A stretch of DNA of 64,000 nt from Branchiostoma floridae. Lineage: Eukaryota > Chordata > Leptocardii > Amphioxiformes > Branchiostomatidae. Positions 1 through 11,600 of the stretch are shown here, in pieces. The stretch lies in NCBI RefSeq assembly GCF_000003815.2, contig NC_049992.1, positions 12,228,957-12,292,956 of the forward strand, given 5' to 3'. The position numbers were made by a program, and so were the translations under genes. Each line of letters begins with the position of its first letter. Positions within the stretch are counted from its first letter, which is position 1. The notes beneath the pieces were generated by a model. It was not told the origin of the DNA, made no database searches, and was given only the letters and a program-made list of their open reading frames with translations.

Positions 1-3000
1 GCCCATGTACTGTATTGTGCTTTGGGGAGGAATACCACCGGTACGCTACTCGTTCTCGTTGAAATGTAAAAAATGGCATTTTTTTGGTCGAAAAATAAAC
101 CGGCTTTATTTTCAGTGAAAACTGCCTGGTTGTTTAAGAAAATTCCTCTTTTTAACCATAGCCAAAAACGTATTAATTTCGGTCCTATTGGCAATATATT
201 ACTGGGCAGGTAACAAACGTTACCGGTAACGTTTGTTACAACAGTAAACTTAACCCCTTTTCTTCAAAATGATTAATATTATAATATATAACGAGCCTTG
301 AGTGTATGACGATGTGTGTATGACCTTCGGTGGCTGTTCGTTTTTTAATTATTCACATCATCATTGATGTTGTGTTTTCAGGAGCTGACGGAAACTACAG
401 GAGTTCAAGTTTTTACACAAGGACTCTGCGTGCCAAACACCTGTAACGATTCTGATGTTAGACTTCTCACAGGCACAGGTGAGAAGTTTAGACGTATTAC
501 CTGATTTCAATAAGGAATCCACTTTGAAGATTAGCTATTTCTTCTTGTTTTTATACATAAATCTACAGCTATTATTTGAAACTATTTTCTTGGCTGGTTC
601 TTCAGAAGTGTTGTCCACCTTTTACATAACATTATCTTTATTGACACGACAAAAGTACAGCGACTTTCGCAAGGTCTACATGTATAACAACTACTTACAG
701 TACATGACCAAACGGTCTACATAGTGATCCTGTATTGTCTTCATTCTGTTTACTGTTAGGTCTCCTTGGTATAAAACCAATGCCCAGTTGGATTCCGGGA
801 GTAGTTCTCTGTCAGCGGGAAGAAGAGTACGCTAGTTACAGTGTCGCTGCCATCGTTGCAATGTAAGATAACGTTAACATTTCTACATTTCCCAACAACA
901 ACAACGGCGATATCAGCACGCTTCATATAGTATATACCAATCATAGAAAACACCTGTCCAGCTTTTAGAATTGGAAAAGTAATTATAAGATATGAGGTTT
1001 AGTTTATACGTATGGACGCTATGTATATTGGATGAATATGAAGTCTATGGTAACTCATCTCATAAAAGGTAGACAGTTAATGATTAATGAAGACAATTTG
1101 TGTAACATACATTCGAATAATTCCACCAGGTGTCACTACACCGCCACCTCAAAAAACGTTGTTATAGAGGCCTTCTCAAGATTGTCTTCAACACCTAAAT
1201 ATCTGAATTGTGTTACTTTTAGGATATTTAACATTCGGTGTTCAAGGCAATCTTGGGAAGACCTCTATACTAACGTTTTTTGAGGTGGCGGTATTATGAC
1301 ACCTGGTTGAATTATGATAGTCGATGTTAACAGGTTGTCATATTGAATTGTAAAAGCCCCAACAGCGCAAAATGTCAAGCATGGCACAGGGCACGTACAT
1401 GAAGCGTATTTTTACACTTTCAGAACCATCGTCTCAGTCATACTTCTCATATTGTTCATCTCTACCCTGTACGAGCTCTTCATTAACGTCTGTTTCTCAG
1501 AGGAACGAATGAAAGCTTTTACCAGCAGTAAGTATAGTCAAATGTTAGTCTTCTATCAATTCATTTCTGCGTCGCATATTTCTACACCAATCGTTAGTGC
1601 GCACACTTGTCGCAGCGTTCTCCTTGTCAGTCAACTACGATATTCTTGCAGGTAAGACTGGTCGGTTCTTTCTGTCCTTCTCTGTGTACTCCAACACCAA
1701 GAAGGTGTTCAACACATACCAGCCGCCAGGGCAACTTCCGGCGCTTCACGGCATTCGGGTCATCAGCACTTTGTGGATCATCTATGGACACACGGACAGT
1801 TTTGCTTCTGCTTCAGCAACAAGTAAGATGGTTTTATCGATCACACACTTACACATTTGCAGTGTCGATCTACATCAGAACAAAATGGGCCTACCCTTAG
1901 CTTGCTTTTATACGAACTTTGCCGTGAAAACGGTACAATTTAAATCCCGTTTGAACACCTGATGAAGGATGTAGTATTACACGCCATTACCCCTACCTCT
2001 CTGCAGTTAACAACAGGGAGAAGGTAGAATTCTACTCGGAGTGGTGGGCGTTCATAAGACTGAGCATGGATAAGTCTGTGGACACATTTCTCCTCCTAAG
2101 GTAAACGAACAAATACTTCATGCTAGGGCTTTTCACATGAGGGTATTCACAGATCTCATCATCATCATCTTAAACTTGGTACTAGGAACCACATTTTGCG
2201 ACGAGCTCGGTAAGCTGTTAATCTTAAGTGTTGTGGAGGTTGTACGGACAGTAATGATATCCTGTTGTATCTGTGTCTAAATTATATGCATGAAATAAAG
2301 TAACAAAACAACCACATGCATGCTAATTTCAAGAGCCAACGCCCTTCAAATTCTTCAGAGCAATTATGACTGATTTACTTTGCACTGCAGCCAGATGTCG
2401 CTGTTAACAATGCAGTAAACGTAAAGCATTGTCACATATCAAGACACTGTAAAACATACCCAAGTGTCTTTGAACATGTTAAAATATAGAATTCTTGGTG
2501 TATCACAGTGCGCTGCTGGTGTCCTACCTGTTCATGAAGCAGCTGAAGAAGAATGGCGGCTCCTTTACTGGGAAGGACCTGCTTCTTCACTACCTGCACC
2601 GTTACTGGAGGTAAGAATCTTTTCCCGGCTGTTTTCTGGTCGTTAGAATGCATATGTGCTGGACTTTGGGGATTCCCTTTTTACGCATACAATTGGTGTT
2701 GTTGCCAGTTGATGATGTAAAATATTGATGCTTTATTTTGCACATTGATAAGCAGTCTTACGACACACGCTTTACGTCTTTCATATAGCGAGTGGACAAG
2801 CAAAATAGCTATTCAGTTTCCTATGTCCAAGTTATCTAAAGATCAATACTTACCTGACTTTGTCCTCTGTTCTCAGGTTGACTCCTGTGTACGCCTTCCT
2901 CATCATGATCTATGCTTGCCTACTGGACTACATGGGGACGGGACCCGCCTGGAAAAACTTCGGCACGGGGTGTGATACGTACTTCTGGCCAAATCTCTTA

Positions 3001-6000
3001 TACATCAACAACTGGTTCGGTGGTGGCTTGGAGGTGATTATGAAAAAAAGTTTATTTGGAATAATTGATCAATATTACAACTTTCTTTTAACAGAGCAAG
3101 TTGGAATGCTATCAATAGGTCTATCAACTCTCTGAGAACTTATATTCCTTAGCTTTGGTGCTAATTGTGCCAGTTAATTATAGTAATGAAAAACCCACAA
3201 CAGAAATGGTGGAAACAATGAGCAAACCTACGTACCGTGTACCATGTACTTTTTCTCTCGAAGAAATATATAATCCTCTTGCATGGAAATTTTATTGTAT
3301 AAATAGAACACAACTATTACAGTCGGTTGCTAATGATGAAAATGCAGGAAACCGGGATCTGTCACCACAATAAAATATTTTGTGCCCAATCCACAGTGTT
3401 TCGGCTGGGCGTGGTACCTCGGTGTGGACATGCAGCTGTACGTCATAGCTCCGGGCCTACTGATTCTACTCTACAAGTAAGAGTAATTAAGGGTCGCATC
3501 TTGGCATTGATATGGTCCAAACCTGGACGGTAATTGTTTAAAGAAGCAATACTCATTACCGTGATGTTAAAACTCTAAGATTTTGTCAAACCTCCTTGCT
3601 CAGAAAAAAACATTGTGCAGCCTTTCCAGAGACTCGTAATTAAATCTTCATACAGTTACACTTACAGACAGTTTCTCCCTGAATTTCAGAAAACCGAAGT
3701 TGGGGCTGGCTTTGATAATCACCCTTCTCACAGGAAGTATGGTTGCGTCCGGTCTCATACAGCATTTCTTAGTTAAGTGAGTACCTTTATACTTACTCAC
3801 AGCGATTGGCTCTTTATACGTTTAGCACGATAATTCGTTTATCGACCGTTTCTACCGTGCAAGTGACATTGCCTCGAGCAGTATTATCTCTTCATGTGCA
3901 GAAGCAGGACAGTAAGTTGATGACTTTTATTTTTATTAATCTCCAGGAATATCCTACGGTAGCATAAGATAGTATTAACAGCTGGCAGATGAGTGAAGCC
4001 GGCCTAGGAATGTGTTTGCTACCGGTGCCCGTCTGACTCCCTTTCGCCGGCTATACCCATTGACGAGCTTTAATGCTATATCTTATGGCACCGTAGGATC
4101 TGCATTTTGGAGATTAGTCTTTGGATGTGATGAATTAACACAGGTCACGGGCTTTCTATATAAACCGAGCGCTGTTAAATGGAAATAAAGATTTTGATGC
4201 AGCTGATGTTGAAAATAAACTCAGTGTGATGAAAGTACTTTCATCATTCAAAATTGCATTCATCTTTACGATAGTAAACTAAGTAAAGATACAAAAGCTC
4301 ATCATTTAGAGGTGATTTGTATTAAGTATTCCGTGGCAAGTAAAGTGTTGTTTCTTGTGTTAAGCTCCCAATATCCTCCACTCTAATGGTCATTTGCAAT
4401 AGAATGTTGGGCCAGGAGTATTTTACAACGGTGTACACTGTGACCTTCACCCGTATGGGACCATACATGGTTGGACTACTCATGGGCTACATCCTCTTCA
4501 AGACCGACCGCAAAGTACCCAACACACGTCGCACAAAGGTATTTCAGTTCACGCGTGCTTAAAAAAGGAATAATAATAATCATCACCATCTGGTGTATTT
4601 TGCTAGCAAGTAGGTAACCAAAGAATAGAAGAGCATTCCTTAGAATCCGATACCCTTTCAGAAAAGAGTAACGTTGGGAGGTGACTTTGTTAAATACGAT
4701 CTTGGATGAAGGTTTTTGTGAGCACATTATTGCGGACATGATTCATGTCATGAATTGTAATTTGAGGTATTTTGTACACTAACAACCTTTTTCTACTCAT
4801 ACGTGCCGACCTGAAGAAAATGATTAATCAGCGCTCTCATATAGAGATATTTTAGGCATTACAACGTTTTTCAATGTTAATATGTGAATAGATGACACCA
4901 TTGCTGCCAACGTTCCTTCACCAGGTGCTGATGCTGTTGGGTTGGGTCCTTGCGTCATCCACTGCCCTGCTGTTTGTGGTTCTCGTCGACCAAAGTCCGG
5001 CCTTCGTGACGTTTGACAGGACCATGTTTTCCTATGCTGTGGCCTGGGTCGTGTTTGCTTGTAGTGTTGGATATGGAGGTACGAGATTGGATACTTTTAG
5101 ATGATGGAGTGGAGATAAAAACAATTTCTCTACGTTGAAGACCAAAGCCATACATGGCCTCAACATACATCGACTACACATCGCAATTCCTCCATGTATA
5201 TGTATGTGGTCACAATATCAGCTAGTTAGCTGCCTAGTGACCGCATTGTATTGTTTTTGTTGCACTAATTTCAATAAAGTAAGTAACCTATAACCATAAC
5301 CATAACCATAGCATATACTGACTGGTGCAACAACATCAGAAAGACCTCTGACTTTACACATCATTACTGTCTCCATAGTCTCTCCAGGACATCTAGCCCG
5401 TGGGCATTGCCAGGTTAGCTTTAGTACTGGGCATCATTGACCAATGTACTTACTAGTATTTTGGCTTAATTTTAGTTTTAGTTTTCCTGTGCTGTGGCCT
5501 GGGTTGTCCAATGTTTAACAAAAGTAAATTGTACTTGTGTGTGATTAAGATTATCCATCCCACCCCGTCGTTAGGTATCATCACGGAGTTCCTGTCCTGG
5601 AGCGGGTGGGTGCCGTTGAGTCGCCTGACTTACACTGCGTACCTCGTGCACCCCATCATCATGCATGTCTACGTCATGTCCCTCAAGGCCCTGCTGCTCT
5701 ACTCGGCTACTAACTGGGTGAGACACCATGCCATCAACTAACACAACTCATTATTGAGTATGCTACTCAGATTACAACTGAAATTACCTTTGGAGCGACA
5801 CATATCATCAAAAATTTGTTTTAAAACGTTTCATACATGTGTTCCATTGATATCCATCATTCATTTACATTATGCAGTGGTTCTACTTCATTGCGTACTC
5901 CTTCATGGCCTTCCTGTGCGGCTTCGTTGCCTCCATCATGGTGGAGTTCCCGTTCTTCGGGCTTGAGAAGCTGATCTTCCCCCAGCGCAGAGGCAGGGAC

Positions 6001-6416
6001 AGATCTAAGGCATCAAACAACGTGACTAATGATGGACCTGGCAACCAAGATCTTGAACTCGGTACACTCGGAGTTTCCTGTATCGCGGCAAATCAGTCAA
6101 ATACTGTTCGCTATTAGCCTGGGTACCATCATCTTCTCCCATGCTAATCCGCGGTTCAGAAGTAAAATAAAATGAGTAGGTAAGTAGTAAACTACAGAGG
6201 ATGGTACCCAGGCCAGTTCGCTACTAAGCGTATTCCGTTGGCAATCTGTTGAGATTCTAACGTCGCCTATCGGTTCATGTGTTTTACATTTGTTTTTTTC
6301 CAGAAGAATGTGGGCGTCTGCATGACCACCCAGTCAATCACAACGATGTAGAAATCAAAGGACCGATGGCGGTAATAGAGAGCCAAGACCACCAGCCGAC
6401 GAACACTTCTTCTTAA
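1..6416 (+). CDS. NRF-6-like membrane acyltransferase, copy A (5' part outside window)
   Basis: Seen: 15 exons at 1-40, 382-478, 760-862, 1424-1527, 1652-1822, 2007-2100, 2509-2610, 2877-3033, 3397-3476, 3690-3776, 4403-4538, 4925-5078, 5575-5717, 5878-6061 and 6304-6416, all GT/AG. They join into one open frame of 587 residues ending in TAA. The first visible exon is the end of the second exon of the family, so the signal peptide and half of the NRF domain are missing. The NRF-domain signature CVPNTCND is in exon 382-478. Exon 1652-1822 carries R-X10-H (GIRVISTLWIIYGH), the acyltransferase_3 active-site motif. Hydrophobic membrane segments fill most later exons. Known: this family (C. elegans NRF-6/NDG-4) combines an extracellular NRF domain with a polytopic acyltransferase_3 domain; the animal substrates are poorly defined. 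Inferred: a multi-pass membrane protein affecting lipid handling. The last exon was placed by phase and by comparison with copy C. Exon lengths match copies B and C. Confidence 0.88.
210..239. repeat. Perfect 30-bp palindrome
   Basis: The half-site GTAACAAACGTTACC is followed directly by its exact reverse complement with no spacer. It lies in the first visible intron of NRF-6-like copy A and could form a cruciform or be a dimer-binding site. No function is evident. Confidence 0.8.
1119..1313. mobile_element. Foldback MITE, about 195 bp, in copy A intron
   Basis: The two halves are inverted copies of each other with arms of about 90 bp and roughly 85-90% match by eye. The outer ends read AATTC-ACCAGGTGTCA and TGACACCTGGTTGAATT, and both arms contain ACCTCAAAAAACGTT. 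It has no coding capacity. It sits between exons 760-862 and 1424-1527. The target-site duplication is not clear. Confidence 0.75.
3951..4099. mobile_element. Foldback element, about 149 bp
   Basis: Terminal inverted repeats begin ATCCTACGGT and end ACCGTAGGAT. The inverted similarity continues inward through TAGCATAAGATA/TATCTTATGGCA to a GCCGGC-containing core, so each arm is about 60 bp. It is non-coding and lies in the intron between exons 3690-3776 and 4403-4538. Confidence 0.7.
6117..6213. mobile_element. Short TIR insertion with flanking direct repeat
   Basis: Fourteen-base perfect inverted ends GCCTGGGTACCATC and GATGGTACCCAGGC bound a 97-bp segment. The flanks look like a duplicated target (GTTCGCTATTAG on the left, GTTCGCTACTAAG on the right). 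It lies in the last intron of copy A, about 55 bp after the donor of exon 5878-6061. Confidence 0.65.
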
Positions 6417-8685
6417 GCATAAGCACCAACAAAGAGTATCTTTATTTGAACCATAATCCCAATAGTGTGTTAGTACTATATGTGAAAGTGATTTCGATCC
6501 AGTTGAGCTCACTGAAGGGCTATATATATATTTTCTTCACTTTACATGATGGAGAAGAAAGACGCCATGTACAGTATTTACAGGTTAATTGTACCGGGGA
6601 AATTCCCCTCTCCGTCTCTTCGACAAGCACAATGAACAGTGAACCAGAGCTTAACGCCTCAAGGGCTTCCAGTCTTTTGGACGGGACGTTAAGCTGTGGT
6701 TCCGGTAGCGATACAGAAGGGATCGGACTAACGTCTTCTGTTTCCAGAGGCACTGGACCAGTGACGCACCTCTATGTCGGCATGTCGGTAACACCACATT
6801 ATGTTTCTATCATACGTCATTTCCAAACTTTTCTCTTGACAGTCAAGTACAGAATCTAACCACATGGAAGTTTGTTACTGACACTCCATGTCTATTTCTT
6901 GGTTTGCCCAGTTCTGCCGTTCTTGAGTTCAATTAAAACATAATATGCAAATAATAAGATGCAATAATCAGAATTTGTAAGTCAGCCGCAAAATGTTCAT
7001 ATGACTTTTTCTTACTTATGCAAGGTTAATATAACCTCCATGACTTAAGCACGTGTCTAGGTGCTAGTAATTGTTCAATTAAGATCACTTATTCATGCAT
7101 AAAAGTAATGAGGCTGATATAGAACCTCCTTAAGAAAAGGCTGACGTGGTATTTTTTTTGTGCTTCGCCTGGTGTTTTGACATTTTGTTTCCTGTGCTTG
7201 GGAAATATGATATTTGGCGTTATAACTCGTGCTTAACTCATATCTCGAGAAGTAAGCAGAGTTTGCAGCTTACAACTACGCACCAAGAGACCTTTTTAAT
7301 GATACCAAGTTTGACCGACAAGAACACACCCTTAGCCAAGTTGACTGACCTACAGATTTGGACCAAGCCTCTGATATAGAATCTGATGATTGCTAAATAC
7401 CTATAGCTAACGTTTTATTGATAGACCCGAGGAGAAACTTGAGACTACTATATTAATGGGTGGAGACAATGAGTCTGCAACTAAATCACAGAAGAGATTC
7501 ACAGGATGCACGTATATTAATTAAACGTTAGTCAACTTGATGAGAAAAACGTACAGAACTGAGGGGGAGTTGAAAGACAGGACGCGCCCATGGTGGCATA
7601 GGCTGCTGAGAGATCTGATGCAGTAGGGGGGGGGGGGGGGGGGGGGGGGGAAAAAAAAAAAAAGGAGGAAANNNNNNNNNNNNNNNNNNNNNNNNNNNNN
7701 NNNNNNNNNNNNNNNNNNNNNNNNNNNNNNNNNNNNNNNNNNNNNNNNNNNNNNNNNNNNNNNNNNNNNNNGGGGGGGGGGGGGAGAGACAGAAAGAGAG
7801 GAAGAGGAAGTTCCAACAATGCTGTACTTTCTCCGGAAATAAAGTTCGCCAATACAACTCTACTGCAATGGGACATGGACTCTGATTTCCAGTGGAATCG
7901 AAATTGTCACTCCTGTCTACTTGACTGTGAAGATTGGGACCGTGAAAGGAGATCGCGATCGATTGAATCTTTGCGGCAATCACTTTATGCCTCTATATTT
8001 TGATATATAATAACTATGCAAATGTATGCGTTACATGTCAATCTTCAAGTAACTGGGGTGGGAACCTGACGACATACGGGAAACAGTTTTTCTTGGTCAC
8101 ACGGCGGTCCGAAAAACGAACCTGAAATGTAACAGCACATATATTAAGGACTATGTACTTGTACCATTTCAGTTTTGACAGCCGAACAACTACACCACTG
8201 TGTGCCACTCTACCAGGCAATTTACTCTGTATACTAGTATATGTAACGTTAGAGTTTTAAACTAATTTTGTATTTTCTACAAGTTGTAAATGTGATTATG
8301 TCATTTTGTATGCACAAGCATAATTCAGGCTGCCTGCGAGGCTTTGTATGTAGTGTATGCATTTCTGAATAAACCAATTATTATTGAATAAAAACACTGT
8401 GGGTCGGATCCTTATTTAAGTCGCTTCCTTGCGGATCAGTCTGGAAGCAACTTTGCCTAGGCAGGGGTTACACGTTTGGGCGCTTACCGGTTCAAGAAAA
8501 GACCGAGTGAAGTAGAGTCGTATTCATAGTCATTTCTACCAAGTTTTTATAGTTAAACTTACAGAGCATAACGTTACACAAGGCTTCGGATCCGGATTTC
8601 AAAACCCCCAGTGGGAGTCGGCCGCGCGCTCAGGCCTCAGTTTGTACAAAAGGTTAAAGGTCAATAAAAGCCACACGGAATCAAA
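6417..8685. other. Intergenic: copy A 3' flank, gap, SDF4 promoter side
   Basis: This holds the probable 3' UTR of copy A, then AT-rich DNA, the homopolymer-flanked gap at 7672-7771, and the 5' flank of SDF4. Open frames around 6446-6859 on both strands have no recognisable domain and are probably chance. The final 100 bases before the SDF4 ATG are GC-rich (GGCCGCGCGCTCAGG). No TATA box at a convincing distance was seen. Confidence 0.5.
7672..7771. other. Assembly gap (100 N) flanked by G/A homopolymers
   Basis: Exactly 100 N. A run of 25 G followed by 13 A lies to the left and 13 G to the right, so sequencing or assembly probably failed in a G-rich tract. The true length is unknown. Confidence 0.95.
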
Positions 8686-11600
8686 ATGGCGGCGTCCAGG
8701 GGTTGTTTTGGCGTTTGTCGACAGCTTTGGACAATCTTGTGCCTTTATCTCGTCTCCACTGTGGCCTTTCTTGGACTCTGCAGTGTCGTAAGAGCCAGAC
8801 CTCTCGAAATGAAGAACAAAAGTACGTCTAAGAACGCCGAGGACGACAAGCTGAGCCCGCCCGACCACCTGGACGCTGTGCGTATGGAGAGAGACGGCCA
8901 CCTGAACAGAGATTTTCACCAGGAAGTTTTCCTCGGGGAAGAGAAGGATGACATCGAGCAAATCCCGCACCACGTCATCGACGACAGGCTGAAGGAGATA
9001 TTTAAAAGGTTAGGCGGATTTTAGAGTCGTAGCTACAATCTGGAGGATGTACTAGTAGATACATATGTAACGCCATATGCGTGTGTTACAATACAGGTTA
9101 CATCTGAGAAGTTGTTAGGTGAGTTACTATATATATATATCAAGGACGTTATATAAATTTCTATATAATGCCGACCTTGCTATATATGCCTTAGTAACCA
9201 CAGATAAGACATAAGAAGTTGACCGAAGCTATAGTATCAAATTCACAGGCAATAGATATTCGATTTATGGATATAACTTTATATACTAAAGAGCGATATA
9301 CTAAATTTATGATCGTAATTTGTTTGTACTACAAGTTGTAGTGGTACCAGGGCTCGAAATACCCACTTGCCCACTTGAAAATGCAACCACATTTTGCTTT
9401 GTGCAACTTTATTTTAAACCCATGTTGCACACTGCGCAACCTGAAATTTTGCAGTTGGAACACTGCTTTTCCCCACCTACTCAAGTACCTGCATAAGCTT
9501 TTGTATTTATTTTTCGATAACATAAAACATATTACATAGTTACATATAGCTATAAGAAAAGATAATGGATAAGTAGCTGATTTGAAGAAAGTAACAACTT
9601 GAAAGTGGGGCAACCTGAAATGTTGATGATGCAACCTGGCTTCTCCCCCGATCAGGTTTTCACTTGGACACCCTGGCTGAAAAAAGTACTGCTGTACAAT
9701 GAATTTTCCTTACTTGCATAACTATTATATCGATATACTGTACGTTTGTGTGTGCATTTTTAGCTACCTTGAAGATTAGACTTGATAGCTTGACTATGGG
9801 TCACCACCTAATCCTATTCCATATCAATCATTTGAATCAATGATTTCAAAGAATGAATCGAAGGCACTGTCTAGCCCTTGACTTACTACTACTAGTAATT
9901 AACAGTGTTTGGACTTCCTTGCTTTGGTTGAAAGAAGATGATGTTACCACTCAACTGTGGTGCTAAACCTCAAATTTTGCCTGCACTTATCTGTACATGC
10001 AGATGGTATTTTAAGCCGTTACTTTTAACCTGCTGAAACATGTGTAGTATACTTGTCCAGAAAAACGACCACTGGAATAGTCAGGCTTTTCATTTGATGT
10101 CATCTGTCCCATGTTGGATTACCTTGTGTGTCTATGTGAAACACAGGAAACTGTCATTGTTTGATCCAATTACCTGCCAACATGGTTGCTGGGGGATTCA
10201 AATTATAATCATTATGACAATGATATTAATGATACTGATGCACTTCATTATCATCTTTACCCTGAATCTTTACTTTGAGCCACAGCTAGTAGTAGTAGAT
10301 ACCCTCCTTCTGGGTAATGAGGCTGTCCTAGTTGCTTCAGTGGTAGCAGTTAGTAGGTGAAGCAGTGCTCGTACTGGTCTGGAAGATGTTTCCAGTCGCA
10401 TGCTAGTAGAGTTGAACTCGTGCACTGACTTGCTGGAGACTGTGCTAGATGAGAGTTTATTCCACACTGGGGTAACATGTTGGGAAGAAGTGTGTCATCT
10501 ATCCCAAAGTTTAAAGTTGGGTATATTTTTTTATGTCATACCTGTGACGCGAAAACATTCAATACGGGTGTTCCGGACCGGGTTTCCAAGTTGTATCACA
10601 CAGGCCTCCTTCGAGTAAATTAAACTATTTTAAATGGGCCGAATACGGCACAGTTGAAAATTCGAATGCCGGATTCGGACGTTAGAATTGCTGTTGTTAC
10701 AATATTTTGTTCGAGGACACAACATTATCTCAACTTCTGGTGCATTTCGCATCGAAATATGTGTTTTCTCAGGTGGGTATGACATGAATAAAATACAACA
10801 CAGTGTATTCCGTATCACCCGAGGTACCAGCCCGACCGCAGGAAGGATCGCCCGATTGCCAAAGGCTGGAGGGTGATCCAACCTGCGGCAGGGCCGGGAC
10901 CGTATTCTATATTTATTCCACACTGGGGTAACGTGGGGAAGAAGTGTGTCGTCTATCCCAAAGTTTAAAGTTGGGTATTTTTTTTACAGGATAGACGTGG
11001 ATACAGACGGCCTCCTGACCCAACAGGAGCTCCAGGACTGGATACTGAGGAAAACACAGGAACACTTCCAGGAAGCTGAACAGGAGAACAGCAAACACTT
11101 CCAGGAAGTGGACCAGAACAAAGATGGTAGAACAATCATTACTAACTTATATAGTACTGTAGAGTAAGTTAAAGTTATCATACAGCAGGGCTTTAGCCAG
11201 CTCGAAATTTTTTCTGTCAGCCAATTACAATCGTCGCGAAAACCGCGAAAATTAATTAGAAGGACTGAACTGAGACCTNNNNNNNNNNNNNNNNNNNNNN
11301 NNNNNNNNNNNNNNNNNNNNNNNNNNNNNNNNNNNNNNNNNNNNNNNNNNNNNNNNNNNNNNNNNNNNNNNNNNNNNNTACAAGTATGGGCAAAACTAGT
11401 ATCCAATGTCATAAAATTCAGACTGCTAGCAGATTTTGCTACTAATACTGTAAATGAAATGTTCGCGGTGGTTTTATGTTCGCGGTTTTTGCGTTGGCCA
11501 CTTCACCGCGAATTTAAACCACCGCGAAAAGTCCATTTTTCCGCTACCGCAAAATTAAATCCCTGCAAACTTTAATGCATTTACAGTACTTCAAATTTAG

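Noticed and set aside
4476-4739. Minus-strand 87-codon open frame in copy A
   Set aside because: Antisense shadow of the exon at 4403-4538 with no independent support.
6446-6859. Overlapping open frames on both strands downstream of copy A (137 and 77 codons)
   Set aside because: No domain, splice logic or paralogue in copies B and C; most likely 3' UTR sequence.
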